NCBI GenBank assembly: GCA_021495925.1
Contig: JAKEKT010000052.1
Span: 1-64,000, forward strand
From: Diplodia intermedia
Lineage: Eukaryota; Ascomycota; Dothideomycetes; Botryosphaeriales; Botryosphaeriaceae
DNA length: 64,000 bases
Reading direction: 5' to 3'
Below, piece by piece: positions 11,005 through 21,301 of this stretch. The first letter of the stretch is position 1, and each line of letters opens with the position of its first letter. The translations under genes were made by a program, and so were the position numbers. Below the pieces are notes generated by a model. It did no database searches. It saw only the letters and a list, made by a program, of their open reading frames with translations, and was not told the DNA's origin.

Positions 11005-12180
11005 CTACAACTCCGCCGGCCTCAGCGCCTTCGGCGCCTCAACCCAATCAAAGTTCCCCAGCGACCGCGTCAACCAGACATCCGCCGGGCCCTGCGCCGC
11101 CTTCGGCTTCGCGCCCTCCTGGAACAAGGTGCCGCTCAGGAAGGTATGCGGAAAACCGGGATCAAACTCATACGCCGCCTCGACCCTCTCGATCTCCTCC
11201 TCGGTCAGCGACACGCTCAAAGCATCGATGCTCCCCTGGATATGCTCGACCTTGCGGCCGCCCACGATCGGGAACACGTACGGCGTCTTCTGCACGACGT
11301 ACGCCAACGCCACGCTCAGCAGCGGCACGCCCTTGGCCCGGCCGACCTCCTCCAGCACCTTGGACACCTGTTTATCCCTCTGCGACGTCGGCATGAACTT
11401 CCTGCCGGGGTTGTTCCTCTCGCGCTCGCGGAACGCCTCTTCGGTCTGGAAGCGGCCCTGGTTCAGCGTGCCGTACGGGCACAGCCCCATGCCCTCGTCG
11501 CGGCACATGGGGACGATGTCGCGCTCGAAGTCGCGCATGGCCGCGTTCCACATGCCCTGGTAGACGGCGAACGGGCGCAGCCCGTGGTCGCGCGCGTACT
11601 GGTTGCACTTGGCGACGATCCAGGCGGGGGTGTCGGAGACGCCGAGGTGGTGCACCTTGCCCGACGAGACGAGGTCGTTGAGGGCGTGCATGAGCTCCGG
11701 GACCGAGACGGTGTAGTCCCACCAGTGCAGGTAGAAGAGGTCGATGTACGTCGTCTGCAGCTTGCGCAGCGAGTGCTCGACCGACAGCCGCATCGACTTG
11801 GTGCCGTTGCCGCCGAAGTTGGACTCCATGGTGCCGTCGGCGTTGGCGTGCGGCTTGGACGCCGACGTGTATTTGGTTGCGATGACCATCTCGTCGCGGT
11901 TGTTGCGCGCGGCGAGCCATTCGCCCAGCCACATCTCCGACTCGCCGTCTTGGTAGACGTTGGCCGTGTCGATGAAGTTGCCGCCCGCGCCGCGGAAGGT
12001 GTCGAGGATGGCGAAGGCGGTTTCCTTTGTGATTTCGCCGTAGCGCTCCTGGTGGCTGGTCCCGAAGGTCATGGCGCCCAGGCACAGCGGCGAGACGCGG
12101 ATCGAGGCTGTGGGGGCCAGCTGGCGGTGACGGGCCAGGAGGGACTTTGGCTTGTCGGCGGGGACTCCGGGAGGTGCCAT
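11005..12180 (-). CDS. Aldo-keto reductase, aryl-alcohol dehydrogenase / norsolorinic acid reductase-like
   Basis: Single exon, 391 residues, with the TIM-barrel AKR pattern. The catalytic tetrad is visible: Asp71 and Tyr76 in FIDTANVYQ, Lys103 in IATKYT and His152 in YLHWWD. The C-terminal half has the NADPH-site region (PIVGGRKVEHI). The length and sequence type match the AKR9 group, NADPH-dependent reductases of aromatic aldehydes or polyketide ketones in the cytosol. Neighbours give no pathway: no polyketide synthase or other cluster gene is nearby, so a norsolorinic acid role is not implied. The start at 12180 is the only Met ahead of the conserved core. The plus strand carries a 431-codon antisense frame, which is a composition artefact. 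Confidence 0.93.
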   Translation of the reverse strand: MAPPGVPADKPKSLLARHRQLAPTASIRVSPLCLGAMTFGTSHQERYGEITKETAFAILDTFRGAGGNFIDTANVYQDGESEMWLGEWLAARNNRDEMVIATKYTSASKPHANADGTMESNFGGNGTKSMRLSVEHSLRKLQTTYIDLFYLHWWDYTVSVPELMHALNDLVSSGKVHHLGVSDTPAWIVAKCNQYARDHGLRPFAVYQGMWNAAMRDFERDIVPMCRDEGMGLCPYGTLNQGRFQTEEAFRERERNNPGRKFMPTSQRDKQVSKVLEEVGRAKGVPLLSVALAYVVQKTPYVFPIVGGRKVEHIQGSIDALSVSLTEEEIERVEAAYEFDPGFPHTFLSGTLFQEGAKPKAAQGPADVWLTRSLGNFDWVEAPKALRPAEL

Positions 12181-14241
12181 TTTGATTGGTGTTTGGAGGG
12201 GATGTTGCTTGAAGTTGTGGTGATGGTTTATGTAAAGTGCGGATGCTCGACGTTGGGAGCGAAGCGGGACTTATAAGTACTCGGGGCTCGATGCACCATG
12301 ACGTCCCATATGTCCTAAGTCCGAGCAGAATCTGGAGAAATGCTGTCAATTCCCGAGCGAAGAGCCCAACATGCTCAACTTATGGAGTGAGGGGACGCAT
12401 CCGAAGTTTCCCCTCGGCCGAAGAAGCCATTGGCGTCGGCGCCCACTCTGATTTCCATGACTTGTAGGGAGGAATGTAGGAGAACGAATAGGGCGAGGCG
12501 AGCTTCTTGTGGTTTCTTTACTCGTCCACGGACGCAAAAACTCCCGGGTTGTCGTCGTCATTGCCAAGGCTTCTTCTCGGTACGGAACCATGTCGCTTTA
12601 TTCCAATATCCATCCAATGATTGTTGAATGACGGGACTTCCATGAAAAATACGGGCAAGAGCTGTAGTACATCATTGGTTGACCATTGTCAAAGGCCTAT
12701 CCCGGGCTGTGAAAATAATGTTGCTGCCAACGTGCCTCTTGGGGAGACAGTCTGCATCCTTCCTGTCGCAACCTGAATATGAAAATATCTCTACCCGCGA
12801 GGTGAGAGGGAAGAAATTATGCGCCGTTGATGCTATAGGGCGCATGACTGGCTGCCCGATGCGTTGACGAACGGGCCCGAGAAGCCTGGCTGGCGGCGCT
12901 GATGGCGTCCGCCCCGGCCGTCGAGCGTTCTTTTGGCCTTTTCCTCGCCGGCTATGGTTACTGCAATTCGAACCCAGCCGGTCGGACGGTGACGCGCGAG
13001 TAGGGGCGCGATTGGGTGGGCTCGGCTCACACGAATGCGGATTGGAAACCACCCAGCGCGAGAGCGAAGCAGCTGGCGCGGCAGGCGCGGTCGTTCGGAA
13101 AGAGTAGACTCACCAGCGGGAAGCTGGAAGACAGCATCGAGCTGTGCGAGGCAGGCGTATTTCAGCGTGGAGAGCTTCTTCTGTTCGATGGTGAGCGCCG
13201 GGGGCGGGGAGCGGGTGGATTGAGCTGTCAAGGACAAGAAGGCGGAGCGGAGTGAGGAGAGGACGCGCACGCGGACGGAGGAGGTCAAACCGAGTTCTAC
13301 ATCAAAACAAAGATCTTCGACGGGTTGGAGGAGCAGCGACATGGATGGCAAAGAGGCGAAGAGACAAGTGCAGAGTACCCAGGAAGCAAAAAAGAAGGCA
13401 CCCCGGTTGCTGAAACTCCTCATTCCACAGCCCACAGGTTAGCAGATCCTTTCCCCAGTGCAACACCGAAGTATTACACCAAGTGAGAATCGAACCCATG
13501 AACTGCTTCAAGGCGTTCACCGTCCTGATGGGGTATCAACGGATCACAGACCTTTGGATTTTATGCCTTAGGGTCCTGGTGGCAATGTATAGTGCCGGAG
13601 CATGCCCATCACACTAACCATCCGTGAAAGAGGGCGTCGCTGTCACTGATTATATATTGCAAGGCCAGGTCGGGTCCGCTTCTGCTTCGGTCGGCGCTCA
13701 TGTGGTGGGTTGCCGCCAGCTGCCCGCCTGCGATGGCTCCCTCTCCCACGCCCGTCACTTCACCTCGCCGGTCGCACCACGAGTGCTCACTTTCACCGCG
13801 CGGCTTCACCGGGCGCACCGCCTCTTTCCCAACACGCACAGCGTGTGCAACCGTCCGTGCTCCTGCGTGGTGTTGTTGATAGCTGCCCGCCTGTGATTCT
13901 CTCTCCCCCGCGCCCGTCACTTCACCTTGCCGGTCGCACTCCGAGCGTCACCTTCCGCCGCGCAGCTTCGCCGGGCGCACCGCCTCTTTCTCACCACGCG
14001 TAGCGAGCGCAACGGCGACATTTGCCACCCGCGCGCGTTCGACGCGTCAGCCAGCCTCCCCCCCTCCCACTTCCTCCGCGCTCCGCGTCCACCACCAACA
14101 ACAAACACCAGCAGTGAGCCACAACCCCCGACAACCTCCACGACACTGCGACGAGCTGCACCATCACCCGCGCTTCCTCTCCGCCTTTTTCTCCACACCA
14201 CAAACATCTCGACGCTCCAGCTCCACGCGCACGACGCCACG
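12181..14241. other. Intergenic region with a tandem duplication
   Basis: About 2 kb without a gene I can support. A minus-strand frame near 13100-13430 ends at a good splice donor (GTGAGT at about 13112) but no partner exon was found. A pol III B-box-like sequence lies near 13490 and a ~135-bp direct repeat at 13718-14015; both are listed separately. Confidence 0.5.
13718..14015. repeat. Two-copy direct repeat, about 135 bp per copy, 163 bp apart
   Basis: Copy 1 starts at 13718 and copy 2 at 13881, both with AGCTGCCCGCCTG. Similarity continues through CGCCCGTCACTTCACCT and GGGCGCACCGCCTCTTTC to about 13855 and 14015, with scattered substitutions and small indels. The copies are noncoding and lie in the upstream region of the small gene at 14242. 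Confidence 0.85.
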
Positions 14242-14823
14242 ATGGATGCCACCAACGACAACACGAACGAAGGCGCGCAGGCGCAGGCCCACGCCGAGCC
14301 CGGTACTGTCACCGCCTCACCCGCCCGCCCCCCAAGACCTAGCTAAGATTGACAGAAGACGCCACGAAGGACGAGGAGTCGCACCAGCACAGTCAGGCCA
14401 GCTCCATCTCCTCTGCAAGCCCTCCCCACGCCGCTGTCGACGACGCCGACGACGACGTCGAAGAACCCGACCCGGCCAACTGGGTCGACTGCGAGACGTT
14501 CCGCGCCCAGGCCCACGTGGCCATGGCCATTCGCCGCCGCCGCCGCGGTGAACGCGACGATGGTGAAGGTGTGGCTGCGATGCATCGCGAGACTACCGAT
14601 GAGGTCGTGGACATGATCCTTCATGTTGCGGCCCGCGGTGCTGAGCATGCGGGCCGTGACGTCGTCGGTGAGTAGTGTCGGGTGGGAGGAATTTTTTTTT
14701 TTGGCGGCCGTGCTGGAACTGGCTAATGCGGTCTCGCGAGATGTAGTGTACGACGACGTCGTCTTTGCTTTGAGCATCATCAGGCTGTTTGGCTGGCCGT
14801 TGAGGTACACCCGGCACGAGTAG
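14242..14823 (+). CDS. Small acidic protein of unknown function
   Basis: Three exons fit best: 14242-14302, 14356-14667 and 14747-14823, giving 149 residues. Intron 1 has donor GTACTG, a branch-like CTAAGATTGAC and acceptor CAG; intron 2 has the strong donor GTGAGT, a T-run, GCTAAT and acceptor TAG. If intron 2 is retained, translation stops at once inside the donor (TAG at 14673-14675), giving 126 residues. The N-terminal half is Asp/Glu/Ser/His-rich and likely disordered. The second half (WVDCETFRAQAHVAMAIRR and DEVVDMILHVAARG) looks helical, with an Arg patch between. No domain was recognised. Phase agreement across both introns and a composition unlike the flanks support a real gene. Confidence 0.6.
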
Positions 14824-15183
14824 AGGACAAAGGGCAGATGGCGTGAAGGCGGGACTGGGGTTGGGAATCAAGTATCTTCAATGGGCATCAGCCCGTAATC
14901 AATGAGTCTTTCCCGGCATCTATTATCCGCAGGGCCAAAAAGTCAGAGTTGAGAAGAAGCAACAGTCACCAAAGACAGGCAGGAAATGTCAAGAGTAAAA
15001 GAGGTGAAACAATGAATTGGATCAAATAACAAAACAGAAGACTATCCCGTCAGTAATACGACGCAATACTCGAGAAGGCTGTCGCTTACCATACCAATTG
15101 ATGCGTGACAGGATGGTCTTTGCTCCCGCGTGATGGATGCAAAGTCCTGGTATCAAGTAAACTCATAACCGCCCAGCATTCCT
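14824..15183. other. Convergent 3' intergenic stretch
   Basis: 360 bases between the ends of two convergent genes. Nothing beyond presumed 3' untranslated regions was seen. Confidence 0.5.
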
Positions 15184-16314
15184 TCAGTCCGAATCGCACA
15201 GATCTATGACCTCGACATGGGTCGTCCGCTGCCGTTTCCGAGAAGGCCCGTCGTTGATCTCCATGTCGGAGTCCATCATGTCACTGGAGACACTTGGAAG
15301 GGTGAACATGCTGCTGCTTTCTCTTTCGCGCTTCAACTCTTGTTTGACGGTTAATTGGGCAGCCTCTCGTTCCTGGAGGATTGTATCAGTACACGGGCCA
15401 CACGATTGGTAGAGGGCATGCGTACTCTTTGCCGCCGCACGAGCTCTCGTAGTTCCTCAGCTGTGAGCTCTTCAATCGGACGTTCTTCTAAAGGCACCGG
15501 CGTCGGACTCCGAGGGATGATGCCCTCGGCCTGCAAAGCTCTTCGCGACCGATACCTGAAAGTGAAGATCGCGAAAGGGTGCCTCTTTCCGTCCTGGTAA
15601 TCCTCGTATTCGAAATCCCATGTGATCCAGGCGCCGCTATTTCTGGCTTTGCCCAGACTGGTTTCTGTTAAACTTGGTAGGATGGACTGAAATGGCCTCC
15701 ACGCACCTTGCTTGATGAGAGACAGCCCGGCCTTTCAGCGCTCTCTCGGGGACTTTGTCGATGGTGCTGAAGGCCTTTCGGGCTCCTTCCCCATGCGACG
15801 GTATTGCGCGGCCTCGGTAAAGCTTGACGGTGATCTCGCCGAGAAGGTCCAGCTTCTCTTTGAGTCCCTTTATCGCAGCACTCTGACCAGCCTCGTCTGT
15901 ATCCTCGGTAAGCACATGGTAGAGAAGGGGTAGCTCTCAACGACAATACACACCCAGCATGATGTCAGAGAACATCATGGGCCGTTCAACGAAGCGACCT
16001 CTCTCTTTTTTCCACACTCCGGACATCTTGACGGTGAAGGAATCCTTGTGCTTCACGGCGTCCGGGCGGAAGATACGGCCGTCGGCATATTTGCCGTCGA
16101 CATAGACGATGCCGTTGATGGCCCAGTTGCGGTACTTGAACTCGGCGGCATGGAAGGTCCACTGGACGTGGAATTCGGCGCCGGAGATGGCCTCGATGTA
16201 GCGCGTGGCCTGCCTGGGCTCATCCTGCAGATCGGTGCTCTCAAGCTCGGCGGCTGGCTCTCCGTTCACGTGGACCTCGACTTCGAGGCCCGGTAGGCGT
16301 TCGAGGATAACCAT
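15184..16314 (-). CDS. DUF7918 domain protein
   Basis: Four minus-strand exons: 15954-16314, 15707-15896, 15426-15657 and 15184-15372, giving 323 residues. The start MVILERLPGLEVEVHVNG, the segment ATRYIEAISGAEFHVQW, and the later GEITVKLYRG and HPFAIFTFRYRSRRAL are the hallmarks of the fungal DUF7918 family, which has a beta-rich fold and no known biochemical role. The tail is charged (Glu/Arg) with a basic patch PSRKRQRTTH that could be a nuclear localisation signal. An in-frame TGA at 15937-15939 falls inside the first intron, which confirms that intron (donor GTGTGT, acceptor ACAG). It is convergent with the small gene at 14242. Confidence 0.87.
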
Positions 16315-18354
16315 TTTCGTAAATCAGGGCAAGCTCAAGACTCGCTTGTTTTTCGGCAGGGTCGTAAATGTATGCACTCCAGGATCATTATAGTCAGGAA
16401 GACCCAGGTGGATTCCCAAAGCCGGGGTAACGTGACTTCCCGGGTTGACGATAGCACGCACGTGGTAGCCAATGAGCCAGAGGGGAGAGAGAGACAGAGG
16501 GGGATCACTGCAAACTGGGAGAGCACTAGACCGATACGAGGGGCTGCTGTGGTGCTCTTTCGGCACGCGCGCACACGTGTTACACCGACGCGCGCCCTGT
16601 GTTGCAAATAGCGCGTCCAGCCGGCCACGGAACCACGGGAATCGCGCTCTTGGCCGCAGGCGACGGGGATGCAGCTAAGTGAGCCGCGTTTCCGCCGGGG
16701 TGTGAGAACGATCGGGGTCCGACACGCGACGAGGAGCTGTGAGGAGAGAGGGGAGTGTGGGCACACGCTTTCCTCGAATGTTTCAGGAGGACGAGGAAGA
16801 CGGGGTCCGGATGAGTCAGGCAGCACCTACCTCAGCCGGGTTAAATATTGTCCCAACCGAGATGCTTGGCGCCCACCTCCTACCCGACGTCTCTTCCTCT
16901 GCCAACCAACTCACAGTGAACTATCCCCGTTGCCGCTCGCAGACCAAGATGCATTCAACAGCCATGCGTTCTAGAAATCGAAAGCAAAAGTCGTGCAACG
17001 TTCTCTCACCCTTGGCGTTGGAGGGAGTGGCTCCACATCTGGCGGGGCAGTGATAGCAGCAAAACAGCGGAAGAACGACAGACGTCCCTCGAGTCTGGAA
17101 GCATTGCAAGCATCAGGGGCCGTCGATGAGACGGAGAAAACAGACATAAGGGTTTGCCCGAACGATTCTATGAGTGAGAATTAACTCATTATATGCGCTA
17201 GCATTTATCGGGTTAGCGGCTTGGCGGTGCCACCGTTACCAGCTGCCGCCGTCAACCTCCTCAACACCAGGTGGGCACGCCACAAGTCCACCGCCCACGG
17301 AGAACAAGTAACGCGGGGGATTCCTGGCGACGATCCTCCGGAACACAAAGATGGCATGTCAGTGCTCTGACGGCATATCCCGAAGCCACACACACACTAA
17401 CGCCAACACCAGTGGAAGCACCCGCAAGAATTGACAGCGGCGACAAGGGTCGCGGTACAAGCTTACGTATGTCGAGTGGCTATACGGACAGACTAGCTTC
17501 TCACGTACACCGTATTCACAGCCAGACCTGCAGCTCTGACGGTTGAGGCGTGTCTAACTCCGAGCCTGTCGGCGCAGGCATTGCCGTTCAAACCATCGCC
17601 GTAGCCCATCTGGAGTGTGCGCGGCCAGAACTGAGCTTGAGGCTCAGCATAGCCGATAGCCTGACTAACAAATAGACGTGCAACACTACGAAATAAGCAT
17701 AGATTCGGGAAAGCCGAGGGCGCGTATCAGCGAGCGCCGAGCCTCGGATCCGGTCGGGGATAAGACACATCGACTGACCTCCAGCCTGCACCACACTGTT
17801 CTCTTGCCTCTTTCTTTCCACTTCGCTCGGTCCGTGCCGCAACTAAACACCTCCTAGAGCTGCGGACGCGTCACTCCGTATGTTTGTCATGATTTCAGGA
17901 CTGAGCTACCGACGTTTGATCCCCTCTGCTTCCACTGTAGTGGAGTCTAGCTCTCCAACAGTGAAGGAAATGTCCGGCGAGAGTTGCTGCGTCCAGAAAT
18001 CACGGATCCTCCATGGACGCAAGTACCGAATGAAACAAACAGCGCTACGGGCCGTTTCGATACGCAGCGACAACGGAATCGTTTCTGGTCCGTGAGCTGC
18101 CGTTTCTTCTATCAACGCAGGGGCGTTCCGATGCACTCCTTTGCGCGAGCTCCGGTTGAACCGTAGTATACACACGTACTCCATGACGCGGCTAAGGTCC
18201 CCAGCATACTAACTGTCAATGACGTCCGTGTGCTCGACACCATGGCTACACTTACATATAGCATTGGACAGCCTGATCATTTATCTCGACACCGGCCACT
18301 TCACTCATTCTTCAGCATTCACATTCTACTACCTTCGTTTGACTACTGATCGCC
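16315..18354. other. Intergenic region between divergent genes
   Basis: Two kilobases between the DUF7918 gene and the tannase gene. No ORF has convincing protein character. It presumably contains both promoters; no specific site was identified with confidence. Confidence 0.5.
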
Positions 18355-20267
18355 ATGCGCAAATCGTCTCGCAGGGCCGCGGCCGCACTTGCAGCGGCCA
18401 CTACTGCAAGTGCTGCTTCGCTTGCGGATCTCTGTACCGTGGCCAATGTCCAATCGGCGCTGCCCGCCAATGGAACGCTTCTCGGCATCGAGCTCCTCCC
18501 GTCCTCGGTCACGGCGAGCCCTGTCTACAATGCCACGACTGGCGGTGGAATGATGTCCACCACCACCAGCTCGGCGACCTACTCTTACTGCAACGTCACG
18601 GTCGCCTACACTCGCCCGGGTAAGGAGACTACCGACAGCGTCGTCGTCTGGTACGGGTTCCCCAGCCCCAGTGACTTCAAGAACCGTTTCTACGTCGGAG
18701 GCGGTGGTGGTTACACCATCAGCACCAGCGCCACCGGTGGTCTGCCTTACGGCGCCGTGACCGGCACGACCGATGCTGGATACGATGGTTTCAGCAACAG
18801 CTACGATGAGGTCGTCCTGTACGGAAACGGCTCGATCAACTGGGATGCCACCTACATGTTTGCTTACCAGGCGCTCGGCGAGACGACGCTGATCGGAAAG
18901 GAGCTCACCAAGAGCTTCTATTCCACCAGCGACAAGGTCTACACCTACTTTGAGGGATGCTCCGACGGTGGTCGTGAGGCCATGAGTCAGGTACAGCGCT
19001 GGGGTGAGGAGTACGACGGTGTCGTTGCTGGTGCGCCTGCTTTCCGCTACGCTCAGCAGCAAGTGGTGAGTACATCCAGACTATTTAGCCCTTGACAAAT
19101 AAGCACTGACGAACATGTCTTCACAGAACCACGTTTTCTCGGCCACAGTTCTGCAAACCCTGGGCTACAACCCGCCTCCCTGCGAGCTGGAGAAGATCGT
19201 GAATCTGACCATCGCGGCCTGCGACCCGCTCGACGGCCGTACCGACGGTGTCATCTCCCGCACCGACCTGTGCAAGATGAACTTCAACCTCAACACGACC
19301 ATCGGCGAACCGTACTACTGCGCGGCTGAGAACAGCACCTCGCTCGGCTTCGGTTTCAGCAGCAAGGTTAAGCGTCAGCAGACTTCGGGGTCCACGACGA
19401 GCTTCACGCCCGCGCAGAACGGCACCGTGTCCGCCAAGGCGGTCGAGGTCGCGCAGGCCATCTACGACGGTCTCATCGGCTCCGACGGCAAGCGCGGCTA
19501 CCTGTCCTACCAGACTGGCTGCTCGCTTGACGACGCCTCGACCGAGTACGACTCCAGCACGGGCGAGTGGGAGCTCAGCATCCCGTCCACGGGCGGTGAG
19601 TTCGTGACCAAGTACGTCCAACTGTTGGATCTCGACAACCTGTCCACCCTCGACAACGTCACGTACGACACCCTGATCGACTGGATGAACACGGCCATGG
19701 TCCGCTACATGGACAGCCTGCAGACAACTCTGCCTGACCTGACGCCCTTCCAAAAGTCTGGTGGTAAGTCTTCAACCAGCGTGTCCTCCACTCTGCCCTA
19801 TAACAATTCGCTAATACTCGTTCCCAACAGGCAAGATCCTCCACTACCACGGCGAGTCCGACCCGTCCATCCCCGCCGGCTCGTCGGTGCACTACTTTGA
19901 CAGCGTGCGCAAGACCATGTACCCCAATAAAGGCTACAACGAGTCGGTCTCGGCGCTCAACGAGTGGTACAAGTTCTTCCTCGTGCCGGGCGCGGCGCAC
20001 TGCGGCGCCAACAGCCTGCAGCCCGGGCCGTACCCGCAGAGCAACATGGACATCATGATCGACTGGGTGGAGAAGGGGGTTGCGCCGCAGCGCCTCAACG
20101 CCACCGTCAGCTCGGGCGACAACGCGGGCGAGACGCAGATGCTGTGCAACTGGCCGCTGCGCCCCATGTGGAGCGGCAACAGCACCGAGTTCGAGTGCGT
20201 GTACGACCAGGCGGGTGTTGACAGCTGGACGTACACTTTTGATGCGTTCAAAGTTCCTGTCTACTAA
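18355..20267 (+). CDS. Tannase / feruloyl esterase family protein, secreted
   Basis: Three exons (18355-19065, 19127-19763, 19831-20267) give 594 residues. A signal peptide is likely: Arg-rich start, then an Ala-rich hydrophobic stretch to about residue 22. The CS-D-HC motif of this esterase family is present: nucleophile Ser203 in GCSDGGR (201-207), Asp460 in HGESDP, His506 in PGAAHCG, with Cys202 and Cys507 placed for the family's disulfide that links Ser and His. N-glycosylation sequons are frequent. A KRQQ site near the middle may be the Kex2-type cut known in fungal tannases. Enzymes of this family hydrolyse galloyl or feruloyl esters of plant phenolics outside the cell; the substrate cannot be told here. 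Confidence 0.94.
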
Positions 20268-21301
20268 ATGGATCAGTATTGGCAACTCTGTCGTCGGGGG
20301 GCTTTTGAACTGTAAATATGGGTTGTGAAAGAGGGGGTTCTTCTTGGGGAGATGGTGCAGGTCCTCGATTTTGTTTTTGATGGGGTGTATGATAGATGAA
20401 GGCATGGGAAAATCCACATATCTTGGCTGGGGACTCCGCAACGTCACGTTTGACAGTAGGTTGAAAAAGAATATTGTCTAGCCTTGCCATGATGCAGGTA
20501 CGCGACCACGTGGAAACCATCAGAGCTGATCTCGATGCGAAGGAAAGGATAACCGAGGTCGATAGGTAAGCGATGGCGCCCATCAGCCAACAACACCACC
20601 TCAAACTCTAACGGTGTCTGCCTTGACAGAGTATGTGGCAGCCTGGCTATCGCTGCGATGCATTGACAAGCTTCGGGTGTCCCCGCATAGTGCATTTAGC
20701 TCCGGGGCAGTGACTCAGCCGGGGCTAAAAATACTCACGGCACACCAACAACTTCCCGCGACGATCTTTGCGCTGATTCGCTGTAGTGCAACCAACTGGA
20801 GCATAATCAAACATGCAGTCGCGTGAAGGATCGGCTTCAGCTTGGTGCCCGATGAACTTCCGGGCACGCACGAACACTGGCATTTTCCTGACGCTCGGCA
20901 TTTCCATTTTCCTCCTCGTCTGGGGAGAATGATGAGGGATGATCTACGCAAATCCGACTTCAATCAGCCAAGTCGCGATGAAGTAGTTCGTGCACACCGC
21001 CCATGTACCCTTGAAGAGGGTAAGCGCTAAAAGCGAGCAGAAGCAACGCCGGCCACCCAGCAAGGCCTAGTCCAGCCACAGGTCTGTGCGGTTCTTGCAC
21101 TGCAGGAACTTAGCGTGGGGGCTGAGCTTGAACCCTCATATACAACAATCGCCACAACCACACCATGGCCCAAATCTCACCTCACGATCGTTTTTCCGCG
21201 TCGCAGTGGCGGCGGATGCAAGATGCAAAAACCGCGTATGTCGCTTGATACCGTGTGCGCTCGCTTAAGGCTAACGTGTCGTAGCAGCCGAGCATGAGTA
21301 C
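20268..21301. other. Intergenic region between tannase and DUF3433 genes
   Basis: About 1 kb with no supportable gene. It contains the tannase 3' region and the promoter of the DUF3433 gene. Confidence 0.5.

Noticed and set aside
11005..12180. Norsolorinic acid reductase as part of a polyketide toxin cluster
   Set aside because: No polyketide synthase, cytochrome P450 or cluster regulator lies in the window; the AKR family is broad.
10981..12276. 431-codon plus-strand frame opposite the aldo-keto reductase
   Set aside because: It is the antisense shadow of a GC-rich gene whose sense product is a clear AKR with all catalytic residues.
12833..13435. 200-codon minus-strand frame with a segment (LSTLKYACLAQLDAVFQLP) next to a GTGAGT donor
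   Set aside because: Protein-like for a short stretch, but no start, partner exon or family could be found.
15937..15939. TGA in the DUF7918 gene taken as a nonsense mutation
   Set aside because: It falls within a 57-nt GT-AG intron (15897-15953) that restores a phase-consistent protein.
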